This document shows positions 32,631 through 40,665 of a stretch of 64,000 nucleotides of DNA, piece after piece. Made by a program: the position numbers and the translations under genes. Positions within the stretch are counted from its first letter, which is position 1, and every line of letters starts with the position of its first letter. The stretch is from an uncultured Roseburia sp. (GTDB lineage Bacteria; Bacillota; Clostridia; Lachnospirales; Lachnospiraceae). A model generated the notes under the pieces. It worked only from the letters and a program-made list of their open reading frames with translations. It did not search any database and had not been told where the DNA came from. The DNA is taken from assembly GCA_947174805.1 (NCBI GenBank), contig CAMWKH010000014.1, positions 1 through 64,000 on the forward strand. Direction: 5' to 3'.

Positions 32631-34080
32631 TTGGTATCCCATGGCAGTACAATTTATGAGCTGTGTTTTGGAGGGATACTGTCTCTCTCTGTTGTGCAGA
32701 AATTTTCTGTCCCCCAAAACAGGGGAAGGATTTTTCAGGGAAGCTTTGGCCGGACTTATCTGGTTTTTGGTGCGCATGGCGGGAAGTTATGTGGAATGTG
32801 GGATAAACGGCACGGCGTTGGCTGTAAAGTCTCTTTTTTACTGGGGAATTTTGTTTTTGTTCTGTGTTTTGTATTATCAGGGAAAGACAGTGTATAAGCT
32901 CTTTACGGCGGCAATGTTTCTCTCCCTCCGGGAGATGGCTTTTTTTGCAGCCTACAGCCTGATGGGAGTTGGCACATGGTGTATGGATATGCTGGTGCAT
33001 GTCTTTGAGAAGGGATGGGTAGGAGAGGGGCAGTTTTTAACTGCGGTAAGCGGCATTGCCAATGTGTCCCTTTTCTGTGAGAGTTTTACGTATGGGCTTT
33101 TACTCTATTTCGGCATCCTTTTTCTCATAAAGATTATGCCCGGGGGATGTGGGAAAAAAGAGGGGCGGGAATTGCTCTTTTGTATGCTTCCCGCAGAGGC
33201 CAGCCTTTTGGTGGGATTTATCCTAAGGATGCTGATGTTTTTTACGGAGGAGGGAGAGCCTAAGATATTATATCAGAAGTATCCTGTTCTCTATGGGATT
33301 GTGCCGGTGGTCTCCCTGGTGCTTTATGCGTCTGTTTTATTTAACACCTGGCTGTACCAAAAGGTTTGCGAGCAGAAAGAGCAGGAAAGGGAGCAGGAGA
33401 TTCTGCGAAACCAGATTGTCCAGATGCAGGGGGCCATGCAGGAGATGGAACGGCTCTATGACGGCATCCGGGGAGTCAGGCATGACATGAAAAATCAGAT
33501 GCTGGCCTTAAAGGGCATTCTTCCGAAATCCGGGGAGAGTGGGGAGGAGCTTAAAGGTTTTATCTCGGATATGTACCGCTCGGTGGAGCAGTTAGACTAC
33601 GGTCTTCACACGGGAAATTCCGTGTGCGACGTGGTGATTGGAAGCAAGTTTGCCTTTGCTAAAAAACATGTCTCACCGGTGTGTTTAAATGCAGATAATT
33701 TTTTAGTGGATACATCCTGGGGAGTGCGGGCGTATGATTTGGGCATTATGCTGAACAACGGGCTGGACAATGCAATCGAGGCTGTAGAGCGGATGCGGAA
33801 AGCCTGGCCGAAGAAAGAGGCATATATTACGGTAAAATCCTATGCCAGGTCCGGCATGGTTTTTATAGAAATCGAGAATAGTTTTTCGGGGAGTGTAAAG
33901 TTTGAGAAAGGAAATCCCCTTCCCCTGTCATCAAAAGAAGGGGAGGGCCATGGAATGGGGCTTCGCAATATCAGAAACTGTGCCGGTAAATATGGCGGGG
34001 CAGTGGACTGTATTGTACAGGGCGAAAAATTTATACTATCGATTATGATGAGGAGGAAAGCAAATGCGCAGCATTTTTAG
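32623..34080 (+). CDS. GHKL-type sensor histidine kinase (AgrC-like)
   Basis: 485-residue kinase. Six to seven membrane segments fill the first 235 residues, followed by a coiled coil (QKEQEREQEILRNQIVQMQ), the phosphorylation helix RGVRHDMKNQM with His287, and a GHKL ATPase with NNGLDNAIEA and GEGHGMGLRNIRN. The start codon is TTG 32623, 8 nt after GGAGG (32610-32614), and it overlaps the regulator gene by 8 bp. Its last codons lie in the first copy of a 25-bp direct repeat shared with the start of the next gene. The N-terminal membrane part suggests a peptide or small-molecule signal. Confidence 0.9.
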   Translation: MSDWYPMAVQFMSCVLEGYCLSLLCRNFLSPKTGEGFFREALAGLIWFLVRMAGSYVECGINGTALAVKSLFYWGILFLFCVLYYQGKTVYKLFTAAMFLSLREMAFFAAYSLMGVGTWCMDMLVHVFEKGWVGEGQFLTAVSGIANVSLFCESFTYGLLLYFGILFLIKIMPGGCGKKEGRELLFCMLPAEASLLVGFILRMLMFFTEEGEPKILYQKYPVLYGIVPVVSLVLYASVLFNTWLYQKVCEQKEQEREQEILRNQIVQMQGAMQEMERLYDGIRGVRHDMKNQMLALKGILPKSGESGEELKGFISDMYRSVEQLDYGLHTGNSVCDVVIGSKFAFAKKHVSPVCLNADNFLVDTSWGVRAYDLGIMLNNGLDNAIEAVERMRKAWPKKEAYITVKSYARSGMVFIEIENSFSGSVKFEKGNPLPLSSKEGEGHGMGLRNIRNCAGKYGGAVDCIVQGEKFILSIMMRRKANAQHF

Positions 34081-34153
34081 GATGCTTTCCGACGACTTGC
34101 CTCCGAAGCGAAGGCGAGGGGGCGCTACATTATGAAGAGGAGGAAAGCAAATG
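34042..34153 (+). repeat. 25-bp direct repeat flanking a 62-bp insert at a gene junction
   Basis: 34042-34066 and 34129-34153 are identical except one base (ATTATGA then T or A, then GAGGAGGAAAGCAAATG). The first copy carries the end of the kinase gene, the second the Shine-Dalgarno and start of the repeat-protein gene. The 62-bp insert contains an imperfect GC-rich hairpin around 34100-34120. Confidence 0.8.
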
Positions 34154-34651
34154 GATAATGTATTTATGAATGGGCTTGTGACAGGTATTTCTTCTATGCT
34201 GGAACAAAACAGCAAGGTAAACGGACAGTCAAATAATCAGACAAATTCAAAGGCAGATAGCGGACAGGACTTTGCAAAAGTTTTGGGACAGGCGATTGCA
34301 GGGGCATTGGGTACGAATGCAGGCAGCGCTTACACGAATCCGCTTTACGGGAATACTTTGTATGGCAACAGCCTTTATGGCGGATTGTTTGGGAACAGTT
34401 TGTATGGGGGCGGCTTATATGGAAGCAGCCTTTTGGGGACGCCCTATGGCAATTATGCACTGATGAGCGGATTGTATTCCGCAAACAGCGGCAAGGGGAC
34501 TTCCTTTTCCAGGACTTCGGAGGTATCCGGCGTATCTGGGACAACGAATATAGAACAGATTAAGCAGATGCAGAGGAACAGGGTGCAGGCAAGACTTGTG
34601 AACAGTTCTGCGGCGGATGCTTATAAAAAGCATATGTCCATGATGGCATAA
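34151..34651 (+). CDS. Unrecognised Gly/Tyr/Leu-rich repeat protein
   Basis: 166 residues, no signal peptide and no known domain recognised. The N-terminal 45 residues are polar (Asn/Gln/Ser-rich), followed by an amphipathic stretch DFAKVLGQAIAGALG (about 40-54). Residues about 63-110 are a degenerate repeat based on LYGN/LYGG (NPLYGN, TLYGN, SLYGG, NSLYGG, GLYGS and others). A basic C-terminal segment ends KKHMSMMA. AGGAGG precedes ATG 34151. It follows the LytTR/GHKL pair and may be a target or partner of it. Low-complexity Gly/Tyr repeats suggest self-assembly or a surface role, but this is speculation. Confidence 0.7.
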   Translation: MDNVFMNGLVTGISSMLEQNSKVNGQSNNQTNSKADSGQDFAKVLGQAIAGALGTNAGSAYTNPLYGNTLYGNSLYGGLFGNSLYGGGLYGSSLLGTPYGNYALMSGLYSANSGKGTSFSRTSEVSGVSGTTNIEQIKQMQRNRVQARLVNSSAADAYKKHMSMMA

Positions 34652-34741
34652 GACAGGGCACAGCACTTTTTTAGAGACATGGAAAAATCCACATAGCACG
34701 AAAACGGCATGGTTATATTAACTTAAATTTACTTAAAAAAG

Positions 34742-34770
34742 TTGAGATAATTTCTATATTATTGTAAAAT
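34742..34770 (+). promoter_or_regulatory. Promoter of the beta-glucosidase gene
   Basis: TTGAGA (34742-34747), 17-bp spacer, TAAAAT (34765-34770). Confidence 0.6.
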
Positions 34771-34808
34771 AGGAAAAAATTATAATAAGCATGTAGAAGG
34801 AGGAAGCT

Positions 34809-36164
34809 ATGGGATTTCGGGATGATTTTGCCTGGGGAGCAGCTACAAGTTCCTATCAGATTGAAGGGGCATACCATGAGGACGGCAAGGGATTAAATAT
34901 CTGGGACATATATACAAAAGACCCGGGAAGGATTTATGAGGGGCATACAGGGGACACAGCCTGCGATCACTACCACAGGTATCAAGAGGACGTGGCTATT
35001 ATGAAGGAAATGGGATTAAAGGCCTACCGCTTTTCCATTAACTGGGCACGGATTCTGCCGGAGGGAACAGGGAAAATAAATCAGGCGGGGGTGGATTTTT
35101 ACAACCGTCTGATAGATGAGCTTCTGCAGGCCGGGATTGAGCCTTACATTACCCTGTACCACTGGGAACTTCCTTATGAACTTTATAAAAGAGGGGGATG
35201 GATGAACCCGGACATTGTGGAGTGGTTTGGAGAATATGCTAAAATTGCGGCGGAATTTTTCAGCGACAGGGTAAAATACTTCTTTACGGTGAATGAGCCC
35301 CAGTGTTTTATCGGTCTCGGATTTTTGCACCAGGACCACGCCCCGGGGTTAAAAGTGCCCTATAAAGACACTTTTTTAATGGCCCACAATGTGATGAAAG
35401 CCCACGGCAGGGCGGTACAAAAGCTTCGGGAACACGGAAAGCAAAAGCTGGTCATTGGCTATGCTCCCACGGCGGGGGTAAGTTACCCCAAAACGGAAAA
35501 GCCGGAGGATGTAAAAGCGGCAAGGGAAATGTTTTTTTCTATGACGGAACTGTCGAATTGGACCTGGAATGTGGCATGGTGGTCTGACCCGGTGCTTTTG
35601 GGGCATTACCCGGAGGAAGGGTTAAAGTGTTTTGAGGCATATCTTCCCAAAATCACAGAGGAAGATATGAAATTGATTTCAGAGCCTATTGATATCTACG
35701 GGCAGAATATATATAATGGAAAATGCGTGGAAGCAGGGGAGGACGGAAAACCCAGGGTGGTGGAGCGGTATCCGGGATTTCCAAAGACGGCATGCGGCTG
35801 GCCGGTAACCCCGGAGAGTCTTTACTGGGGGCCGAAGTTCTTGTATGAGCGGTACAAAAAGCCTATTTATATCACAGAAAACGGCATGTCCTGCCATGAT
35901 GTGATATCTCTGGACGGAAAAGTACACGACCCCAACCGTATTGATTTCCTTTCCCGGTACTTAGGACAGCTAAAGCGGGCAGCGCAGGAGATTGATGTGA
36001 GGGGATATTTCCAGTGGTCTTTAACGGACAATTTTGAGTGGAGCAGGGGATACGACGAGCGTTTCGGCCTTGTGTATGTGGATTATCCCAGCCAGAAAAG
36101 AATCTGCAAGGATTCCGCATACTGGTATAAAAATATGATCTCCACAAACGGTGCAGAATTATAA
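34809..36164 (+). CDS. GH1 beta-glucosidase (6-phospho specificity unlikely)
   Basis: 451-residue cytoplasmic GH1 enzyme. The N-terminal signature FAWGAATSSYQIEGA, the acid/base Glu163 in TVNEPQ, the nucleophile Glu357 in YITENGMS and the C-terminal WSLTDNFEWSRGYDERFGL are all present. The closing NFEWSRGY has Glu-Trp at the position where non-phosphorylated glucose is bound, arguing against a 6-phospho-beta-glucosidase. It would hydrolyse cellobiose and other beta-glucosides taken in by the importer at 27780-31076. It has its own promoter and an AAGGAGGAAG site; a tautomerase-like gene follows 20 bp downstream. Confidence 0.93.
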   Translation: MGFRDDFAWGAATSSYQIEGAYHEDGKGLNIWDIYTKDPGRIYEGHTGDTACDHYHRYQEDVAIMKEMGLKAYRFSINWARILPEGTGKINQAGVDFYNRLIDELLQAGIEPYITLYHWELPYELYKRGGWMNPDIVEWFGEYAKIAAEFFSDRVKYFFTVNEPQCFIGLGFLHQDHAPGLKVPYKDTFLMAHNVMKAHGRAVQKLREHGKQKLVIGYAPTAGVSYPKTEKPEDVKAAREMFFSMTELSNWTWNVAWWSDPVLLGHYPEEGLKCFEAYLPKITEEDMKLISEPIDIYGQNIYNGKCVEAGEDGKPRVVERYPGFPKTACGWPVTPESLYWGPKFLYERYKKPIYITENGMSCHDVISLDGKVHDPNRIDFLSRYLGQLKRAAQEIDVRGYFQWSLTDNFEWSRGYDERFGLVYVDYPSQKRICKDSAYWYKNMISTNGAEL

Positions 36165-36184
36165 GAAAAGGAAGGAAGAATAGG

Positions 36185-36526
36185 ATGCCATTTATTGATT
36201 CTAAAATTACGGTGCCTGTGTCACCGGAGAAAAGAGAGCGAATAAAGACGCAGTTTGGGGAGGCTGTGAGTATTTTCCATAAGCCGGAAAGTTACCTTAT
36301 GGTGGGATTTGAGGATAACTATGATTTGTATATGGGAGGTATTAAGGTGGAAAAAGGAGCCTTCGTATCGGTAAAAATCTATGGAAATGCATCTTCAGAC
36401 GCCTGCAATGAAATGACAGGGAAGATTTGCAGTATTTTTGAGAAAGAACTTGGGATTCCAGGGGATAAAGTGTACATCTCTTATCAGGGATTTAAGGATT
36501 GGGGATGGAACGGACAAAATTTCTAA
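36185..36526 (+). CDS. MIF/tautomerase-superfamily protein
   Basis: 113-residue protein of the macrophage-migration-inhibitory-factor fold. It has the N-terminal Pro (after Met removal) that acts as catalytic base in the family, the KPESYLMVGFED stretch, and a C-terminal GDKVYISYQGFKDWGWNGQNF. Length is that of MIF homologues such as phenylpyruvate/dopachrome tautomerases. The bacterial substrate is unknown. Located 20 bp after the beta-glucosidase gene with an AGGAAGGAAG site, probably co-transcribed, and ended by a terminator. Confidence 0.85.
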   Translation: MPFIDSKITVPVSPEKRERIKTQFGEAVSIFHKPESYLMVGFEDNYDLYMGGIKVEKGAFVSVKIYGNASSDACNEMTGKICSIFEKELGIPGDKVYISYQGFKDWGWNGQNF

Positions 36527-36539
36527 AATAGAAAACAAG

Positions 36540-36570
36540 CCACTTCCGGTAACTGGAAGTGGTTTTTTTT
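36540..36570 (+). terminator. Intrinsic terminator after the tautomerase gene
   Basis: CCACTTCC (36540-36547) / GGAAGTGG (36555-36562) followed by eight T (36563-36570). Confidence 0.92.
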
Positions 36571-36571
36571 C

Positions 36572-36600
36572 TTGTAATCGTGAAAAAACCTGTTTATAAT
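36572..36600 (+). promoter_or_regulatory. Promoter of the sensory/arabinose region
   Basis: TTGTAA (36572-36577), 17-bp spacer, perfect TATAAT (36595-36600), placed directly after the preceding terminator. Confidence 0.7.
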
Positions 36601-36646
36601 GGAATCAGTATTTTATGGATTCGGAGAAAGGGAGGCGCGGGCAGGT

Positions 36647-37660
36647 ATGAAAAGATTTCTCTTATGGGGTCTGGCGGTTCTTTTCCTGTCGGGGTGCGGG
36701 TACAGGGAAGAACAGAAAAATGAAAAACCGCCTATTGTCAGGGCGGAGACATTAGATACCGGTACGGTGCTGATTACGGTAGGGTTTATTCAGACGGGAA
36801 AAGAATCTGACTGGCGGGATGCAAATACCAACGATTTTCTGCAGACTTTTACCAGGGAAAAAGGATATAACCTCATATACATAGACGGGAATTCAGACCC
36901 GGAAAGACAGGTGAAAGCAGCCTACGATTTGATTGCCCAAAATGTGGATTATATTATTATAGACCCTATTGTGGAGGATGGATGGGAAGATGTGTTTATG
37001 GAGGCAAAAGAGAAGGGGATTCCGGTGATTGTCTCGGACAGGCAGGTGAATGTGAATGCTTCCCACTATGCCTGCTGGGTGGGCTCCGACTTTTACAAAG
37101 AAGGGCAGAATGCGGCGAAATGGCTGGAGGACTATCTTGAGGAGAAGGGCCGGGAGAAAGAGGAGATAAAAATTGTCCTACTGGAAGGCACAGATGGAGC
37201 TACAGCCACCAGGGGCAGGACGGAAGGCTTATATTCTGTTATCGACAGACATCCCAACTGGAAAGTGGTGGCAAAGGAGTTTGGAAATTTTACCCAGGGG
37301 GAAGGCGCCCAGGTCATGGAGGGGATTTTAAATCAGAAGATTGCATTTGATGTGGTCATAGCGGAAAATGACAATATGATGTTTGGGGCCATGAACGCCA
37401 TGGACCAGCAGGGGATTGTATATGGAAACGGTACAGATATCATCACCATATCCTTTGATGCTCTCCATGAGGCCCTGGCGAAAGTGATTAAAGGGGAGCT
37501 TATGGTAACGGTAGAGTGCAATCCGCTGATTGCGGGACTTTCGGAAAAGGCTATTTTGGATTTGGAGAAGGGCAGGAGAATTGAAAAAGTACATTTTGTG
37601 CAGGAGACTGTTTTTACCCAGGAAAATACGGTTCTCCATTTGATGGAACGGAAGTATTAA
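36647..37660 (+). CDS. Sugar-binding lipoprotein, YtfQ/RbsB-like (first of three paralogues)
   Basis: 337-residue periplasmic-binding-protein type I domain with lipobox LSGC (Cys17). It shares with the other two binding proteins in this region the opening VGFIQTGKESDWRDANTNDF, the VDYIIIDPIVEDGWE segment, ACWVGSDF, EGTDGATATRGRTEG and AENDNMMFGAMNAM, placing it in the YtfQ (galactofuranose-binding) branch. The start is ATG 36647; the upstream open frame to 36599 overlaps the -10 box. It is not next to a permease but to a GGDEF protein and a two-component pair, suggesting a sensory ligand-binding role. Confidence 0.88.
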   Translation: MKRFLLWGLAVLFLSGCGYREEQKNEKPPIVRAETLDTGTVLITVGFIQTGKESDWRDANTNDFLQTFTREKGYNLIYIDGNSDPERQVKAAYDLIAQNVDYIIIDPIVEDGWEDVFMEAKEKGIPVIVSDRQVNVNASHYACWVGSDFYKEGQNAAKWLEDYLEEKGREKEEIKIVLLEGTDGATATRGRTEGLYSVIDRHPNWKVVAKEFGNFTQGEGAQVMEGILNQKIAFDVVIAENDNMMFGAMNAMDQQGIVYGNGTDIITISFDALHEALAKVIKGELMVTVECNPLIAGLSEKAILDLEKGRRIEKVHFVQETVFTQENTVLHLMERKY

Positions 37661-37669
37661 GGAGAGTAA

Positions 37670-38944
37670 ATGAAAAAGTCGTTGAGAAACAGAGTCATAG
37701 TTTTGATTTTGATGTTTGCGGTTGTGCTGGATATTGTGTGTATCACAATAAATTACCGGAATTTTGTACAGGCAAATGAACAGTTCAGCTATTCCACTGC
37801 AAGGACTGTCACGGAAACCTGCAATCTGATTATTGACAAAGATAAATTAAATATTTATATGGATACAGGAAAGAGAGACAGCCGATACTATGAAACCTGG
37901 AATAAATTGATTGATTACCGGAATACAAACAGTGATATCATCGGGCTCTCCCTTGTTTGGTTTGACGACGGGGGATGCCATTATATCTTTGACACAGACC
38001 TCACTTTAGAGGGAGCCTTTTTGAGAGACAGAAGGGAATATGACAATAAGCAGAAAAACTATATGGAATCTCTCATGCGGGGGGAAGAAATTGACTTTAT
38101 CAATTACGGAAATTACATGGCGGTGTACCAGCCTATTCTATCCTCCTTCAACCTGCCCATCGGCTATGTGATTGTGGAGATTTCCACACAAAAGGCCAGG
38201 GAAAAGCAGAGGGCCTACCTGGCAGAAATGGTGTGTGCCCTGACACTTTTAACGGTAGTGCTTATGGTGATTTTGCTTCTGGTGCTGAACCGTATGGTGA
38301 TAAGGCCCATTAACCAACTGTCTGAGGCTGCTTTTAACTATGTAAGCTCTATACATAAGAAGGGGGAGAAATCTACCTTAGAGCAGCTTTCCATACATAC
38401 AGGGGACGAGATCGAGAGGCTGTTTTTGGCCATAAAAAAGATGGAGACGGATCTTTTGACTTCTTCCAACAATCTGGCGGTTGCCCAGTGGAACAGCAAT
38501 CATGACAGCATGACCCAGCTTTTTAATAAGCGGTATTTTTATGAGTATATGGAAGGGTACGCCAAGGGCAAATCTGTGGGAGTTTTTTACTTTGATGTGG
38601 ATAATTTAAAGAAAATGAATGACACCTACGGGCATGAGGCCGGGGATGAAGTCATCTGTAAAACGGCGGAATTTGTAAAAAAATATACCCCCGCCGAAGG
38701 GGGAGGCTTCCGCATGGGGGGAGATGAGTTTGTCATGGTAATCCTGGGCATGGAAAAGAGTTCTTTCTATGTTCTTGCGGATAAGATGAAAGGGGATAAG
38801 GACCGGGTGCTGACACCTGCTAACTACACGGTGCAGTGCCGCATTGCATTGGGATATGTTTATGGGGATGCATGCGTCAGCCTGACAGATTTGATGAAGG
38901 CGGCGGACGAGAAGATGTATCTGGATAAGATGAGCCGCAGGTAA
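37670..38944 (+). CDS. Membrane diguanylate cyclase (GGDEF) with extracytoplasmic sensor
   Basis: 424-residue protein: membrane segment at about 8-28, extracytoplasmic sensor domain (about 30-180, Cache-like in appearance), second membrane segment (about 185-210), HAMP-like linker, and a C-terminal GGDEF domain. The active-site motif GGDEF is intact at 350-354, with FDVDNLKKMNDTYGHEAGDEV before it. No RxxD inhibitory site is seen upstream of the motif. It should make cyclic di-GMP in response to an outside signal. GGAGAG precedes ATG 37670, 10 bp after the binding-protein stop, so the two are coupled and the binding protein may present its sugar to this sensor. Confidence 0.88.
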   Translation: MKKSLRNRVIVLILMFAVVLDIVCITINYRNFVQANEQFSYSTARTVTETCNLIIDKDKLNIYMDTGKRDSRYYETWNKLIDYRNTNSDIIGLSLVWFDDGGCHYIFDTDLTLEGAFLRDRREYDNKQKNYMESLMRGEEIDFINYGNYMAVYQPILSSFNLPIGYVIVEISTQKAREKQRAYLAEMVCALTLLTVVLMVILLLVLNRMVIRPINQLSEAAFNYVSSIHKKGEKSTLEQLSIHTGDEIERLFLAIKKMETDLLTSSNNLAVAQWNSNHDSMTQLFNKRYFYEYMEGYAKGKSVGVFYFDVDNLKKMNDTYGHEAGDEVICKTAEFVKKYTPAEGGGFRMGGDEFVMVILGMEKSSFYVLADKMKGDKDRVLTPANYTVQCRIALGYVYGDACVSLTDLMKAADEKMYLDKMSRR

Positions 38945-38996
38945 GGAGCAGAGAGTACTCAGGTTGAGAGGACTGTGACAGAAGCAGGGGGAGAAT

Positions 38997-40634
38997 ATGG
39001 AAGAAAGCAGGATAAAAGTTTTTTTGGTGGAGGATGAGATTATAATCCGGGAGGGAATCAAAAAGAATATTAACTGGCAGCAGGAGGGATTTACCTTTGC
39101 CGGGGAGGCCAGCGACGGGGAATTGGCTTATCCCTTAATCCAAAGTACAAAGCCGGATATTCTCATAACGGACATCAAGATGCCTTTCATGGACGGCCTG
39201 GAGTTAAGCCGCCTGGTAAAAAAGGAGCTGCCGGATATTAAGATTCTGGTGCTCAGCGGATACAACGAATTTGAATATGCAAAAGAGGCAATTAATATCG
39301 GAATTACGGAATACCTGGTAAAGCCCGTCAGCGGGGCAAAGCTTTTAGAGGCAGTGAAAAAGGTGGCAAAGACCATTTTAGAGGAGAGGCAGCAGAGACA
39401 GTTTCTCTTGGCGTATCAAAAAGAGCAGGAGGAAAGCGAACAGCTTGCAAGGCAGAGTTTATTCGGCAGGCTTGTGTCAGGGAAATATCCGGTGTCCACG
39501 CTTCTCAGCGAGGGCAGGGAAATCGGGATGGAACTGGCGGCTACCCGGTATAATCTTATCCTGTTTCAGGTTTTTACCGGTGTGGATGCAGAAAATTATT
39601 CCGATGAACTAAACCGTCTTTCCGCAAAGATAAAGGATTTGTCGGAAAATACCCAGGGAGTGATTATGGTGGACCGGGGGGTGGAAGGCTTTGCCTTTCT
39701 CTTAAAGGGCACGGAAAACGTAGATATAGAAGAACTATTAGCTGAATTTTCGGAAAAGTTAAAGGACACTTTAAAAGAGTATCCCTACATGGAATATTTT
39801 GGGGGCGTGGGAGTTACAGTGGAGCGCTTAAGCGAGCTTAACGTGTGTTTTGAGAAGGCAAGCCATGCCTACGCTTACCGTTATCTGTGGGAGAGGAACC
39901 AGATTGTCACCGGGGAGGACAAAGCCGAGGTAAAGCTGGTGGACGAAGAGCTGAATCTGGGGGCTTTAAATGTGAAGGATTTGGAGAGAAAGGCTGTGGA
40001 GCGTTTTCTTGCCACCGGGCTTTTGGGGGAAGTGGCGGATTTTGTGGAGGAATATTTCCACAGTCTGGGAGAACAGAATATCCAATCCATGCTCTTTCGC
40101 CAGTATATCACTATGGATGCCTACATCACGGCGGCTTCTGCAGTGGAAAAATTGGGGTACGATTCCTCGGTGATGGTGGAGCAGTGCGGGGATTTTAAAT
40201 CCATGACGGATGTTTTTATCACCACGGAACAGACAGCTTCCTATCTGAAACATGTGCTGTCCACTGCCATACGCCTGCGGGATGCCGTGTCCCAGAAAAA
40301 GTATGTCCAGCTTCTGGAGGATGCCAAGGAATATATCAGGCAGAATTTCTGCAATGAGGAGATTTCCTTAAATACTGTAGCTGCCAGTGTCAATTTAAGT
40401 CCCAATCATTTCAGTACCATTTTCAGTCAGGAAATCGGCCAGACCTTTGTGGAATATCTCACCTTTGTCCGGATGGAAAAGGCAAAGGAGCTTTTGCGCA
40501 ATTCCACCATGAAAACCTCGGATATTGCCTTTGAGGTGGGGTATCGGGACGCCCATTATTTCAGTTACATTTTTAAAAAGACCCAGGAGTGCACACCCAG
40601 GGAATACCGGGCAAAGTCAACTGCCCCGCAGTAA
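38997..40634 (+). CDS. YesN-type response regulator with AraC DNA-binding domain
   Basis: 545-residue regulator. Receiver domain 1-125 with acidic EDE near residue 12, phospho-accepting Asp59 in ILITDIKMPFMDG and Lys in LVKPVSG. A long central region (about 160-420) of the YesN type follows, then an AraC HTH domain (about 437-540) with ISLNTVAASVNLSPNHFSTIF and KTSDIAFEVGYRDAHYFSYIFK. It is the partner of the YesM kinase that follows. Such pairs typically switch on carbohydrate import genes, here most likely the binding protein and importer from 42280. GGGGGAG lies unusually close (3 nt) to ATG 38997. Confidence 0.92.
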   Translation: MEESRIKVFLVEDEIIIREGIKKNINWQQEGFTFAGEASDGELAYPLIQSTKPDILITDIKMPFMDGLELSRLVKKELPDIKILVLSGYNEFEYAKEAINIGITEYLVKPVSGAKLLEAVKKVAKTILEERQQRQFLLAYQKEQEESEQLARQSLFGRLVSGKYPVSTLLSEGREIGMELAATRYNLILFQVFTGVDAENYSDELNRLSAKIKDLSENTQGVIMVDRGVEGFAFLLKGTENVDIEELLAEFSEKLKDTLKEYPYMEYFGGVGVTVERLSELNVCFEKASHAYAYRYLWERNQIVTGEDKAEVKLVDEELNLGALNVKDLERKAVERFLATGLLGEVADFVEEYFHSLGEQNIQSMLFRQYITMDAYITAASAVEKLGYDSSVMVEQCGDFKSMTDVFITTEQTASYLKHVLSTAIRLRDAVSQKKYVQLLEDAKEYIRQNFCNEEISLNTVAASVNLSPNHFSTIFSQEIGQTFVEYLTFVRMEKAKELLRNSTMKTSDIAFEVGYRDAHYFSYIFKKTQECTPREYRAKSTAPQ

Positions 40635-40665
40635 GTGCAGGGAAATTAGATAGGAGTGAGACGTG

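Noticed and set aside
38606-39061. 151-codon minus-strand frame across the GGDEF and YesN genes
   Set aside because: Shadow of two real genes, with no promoter or ribosome site of its own.
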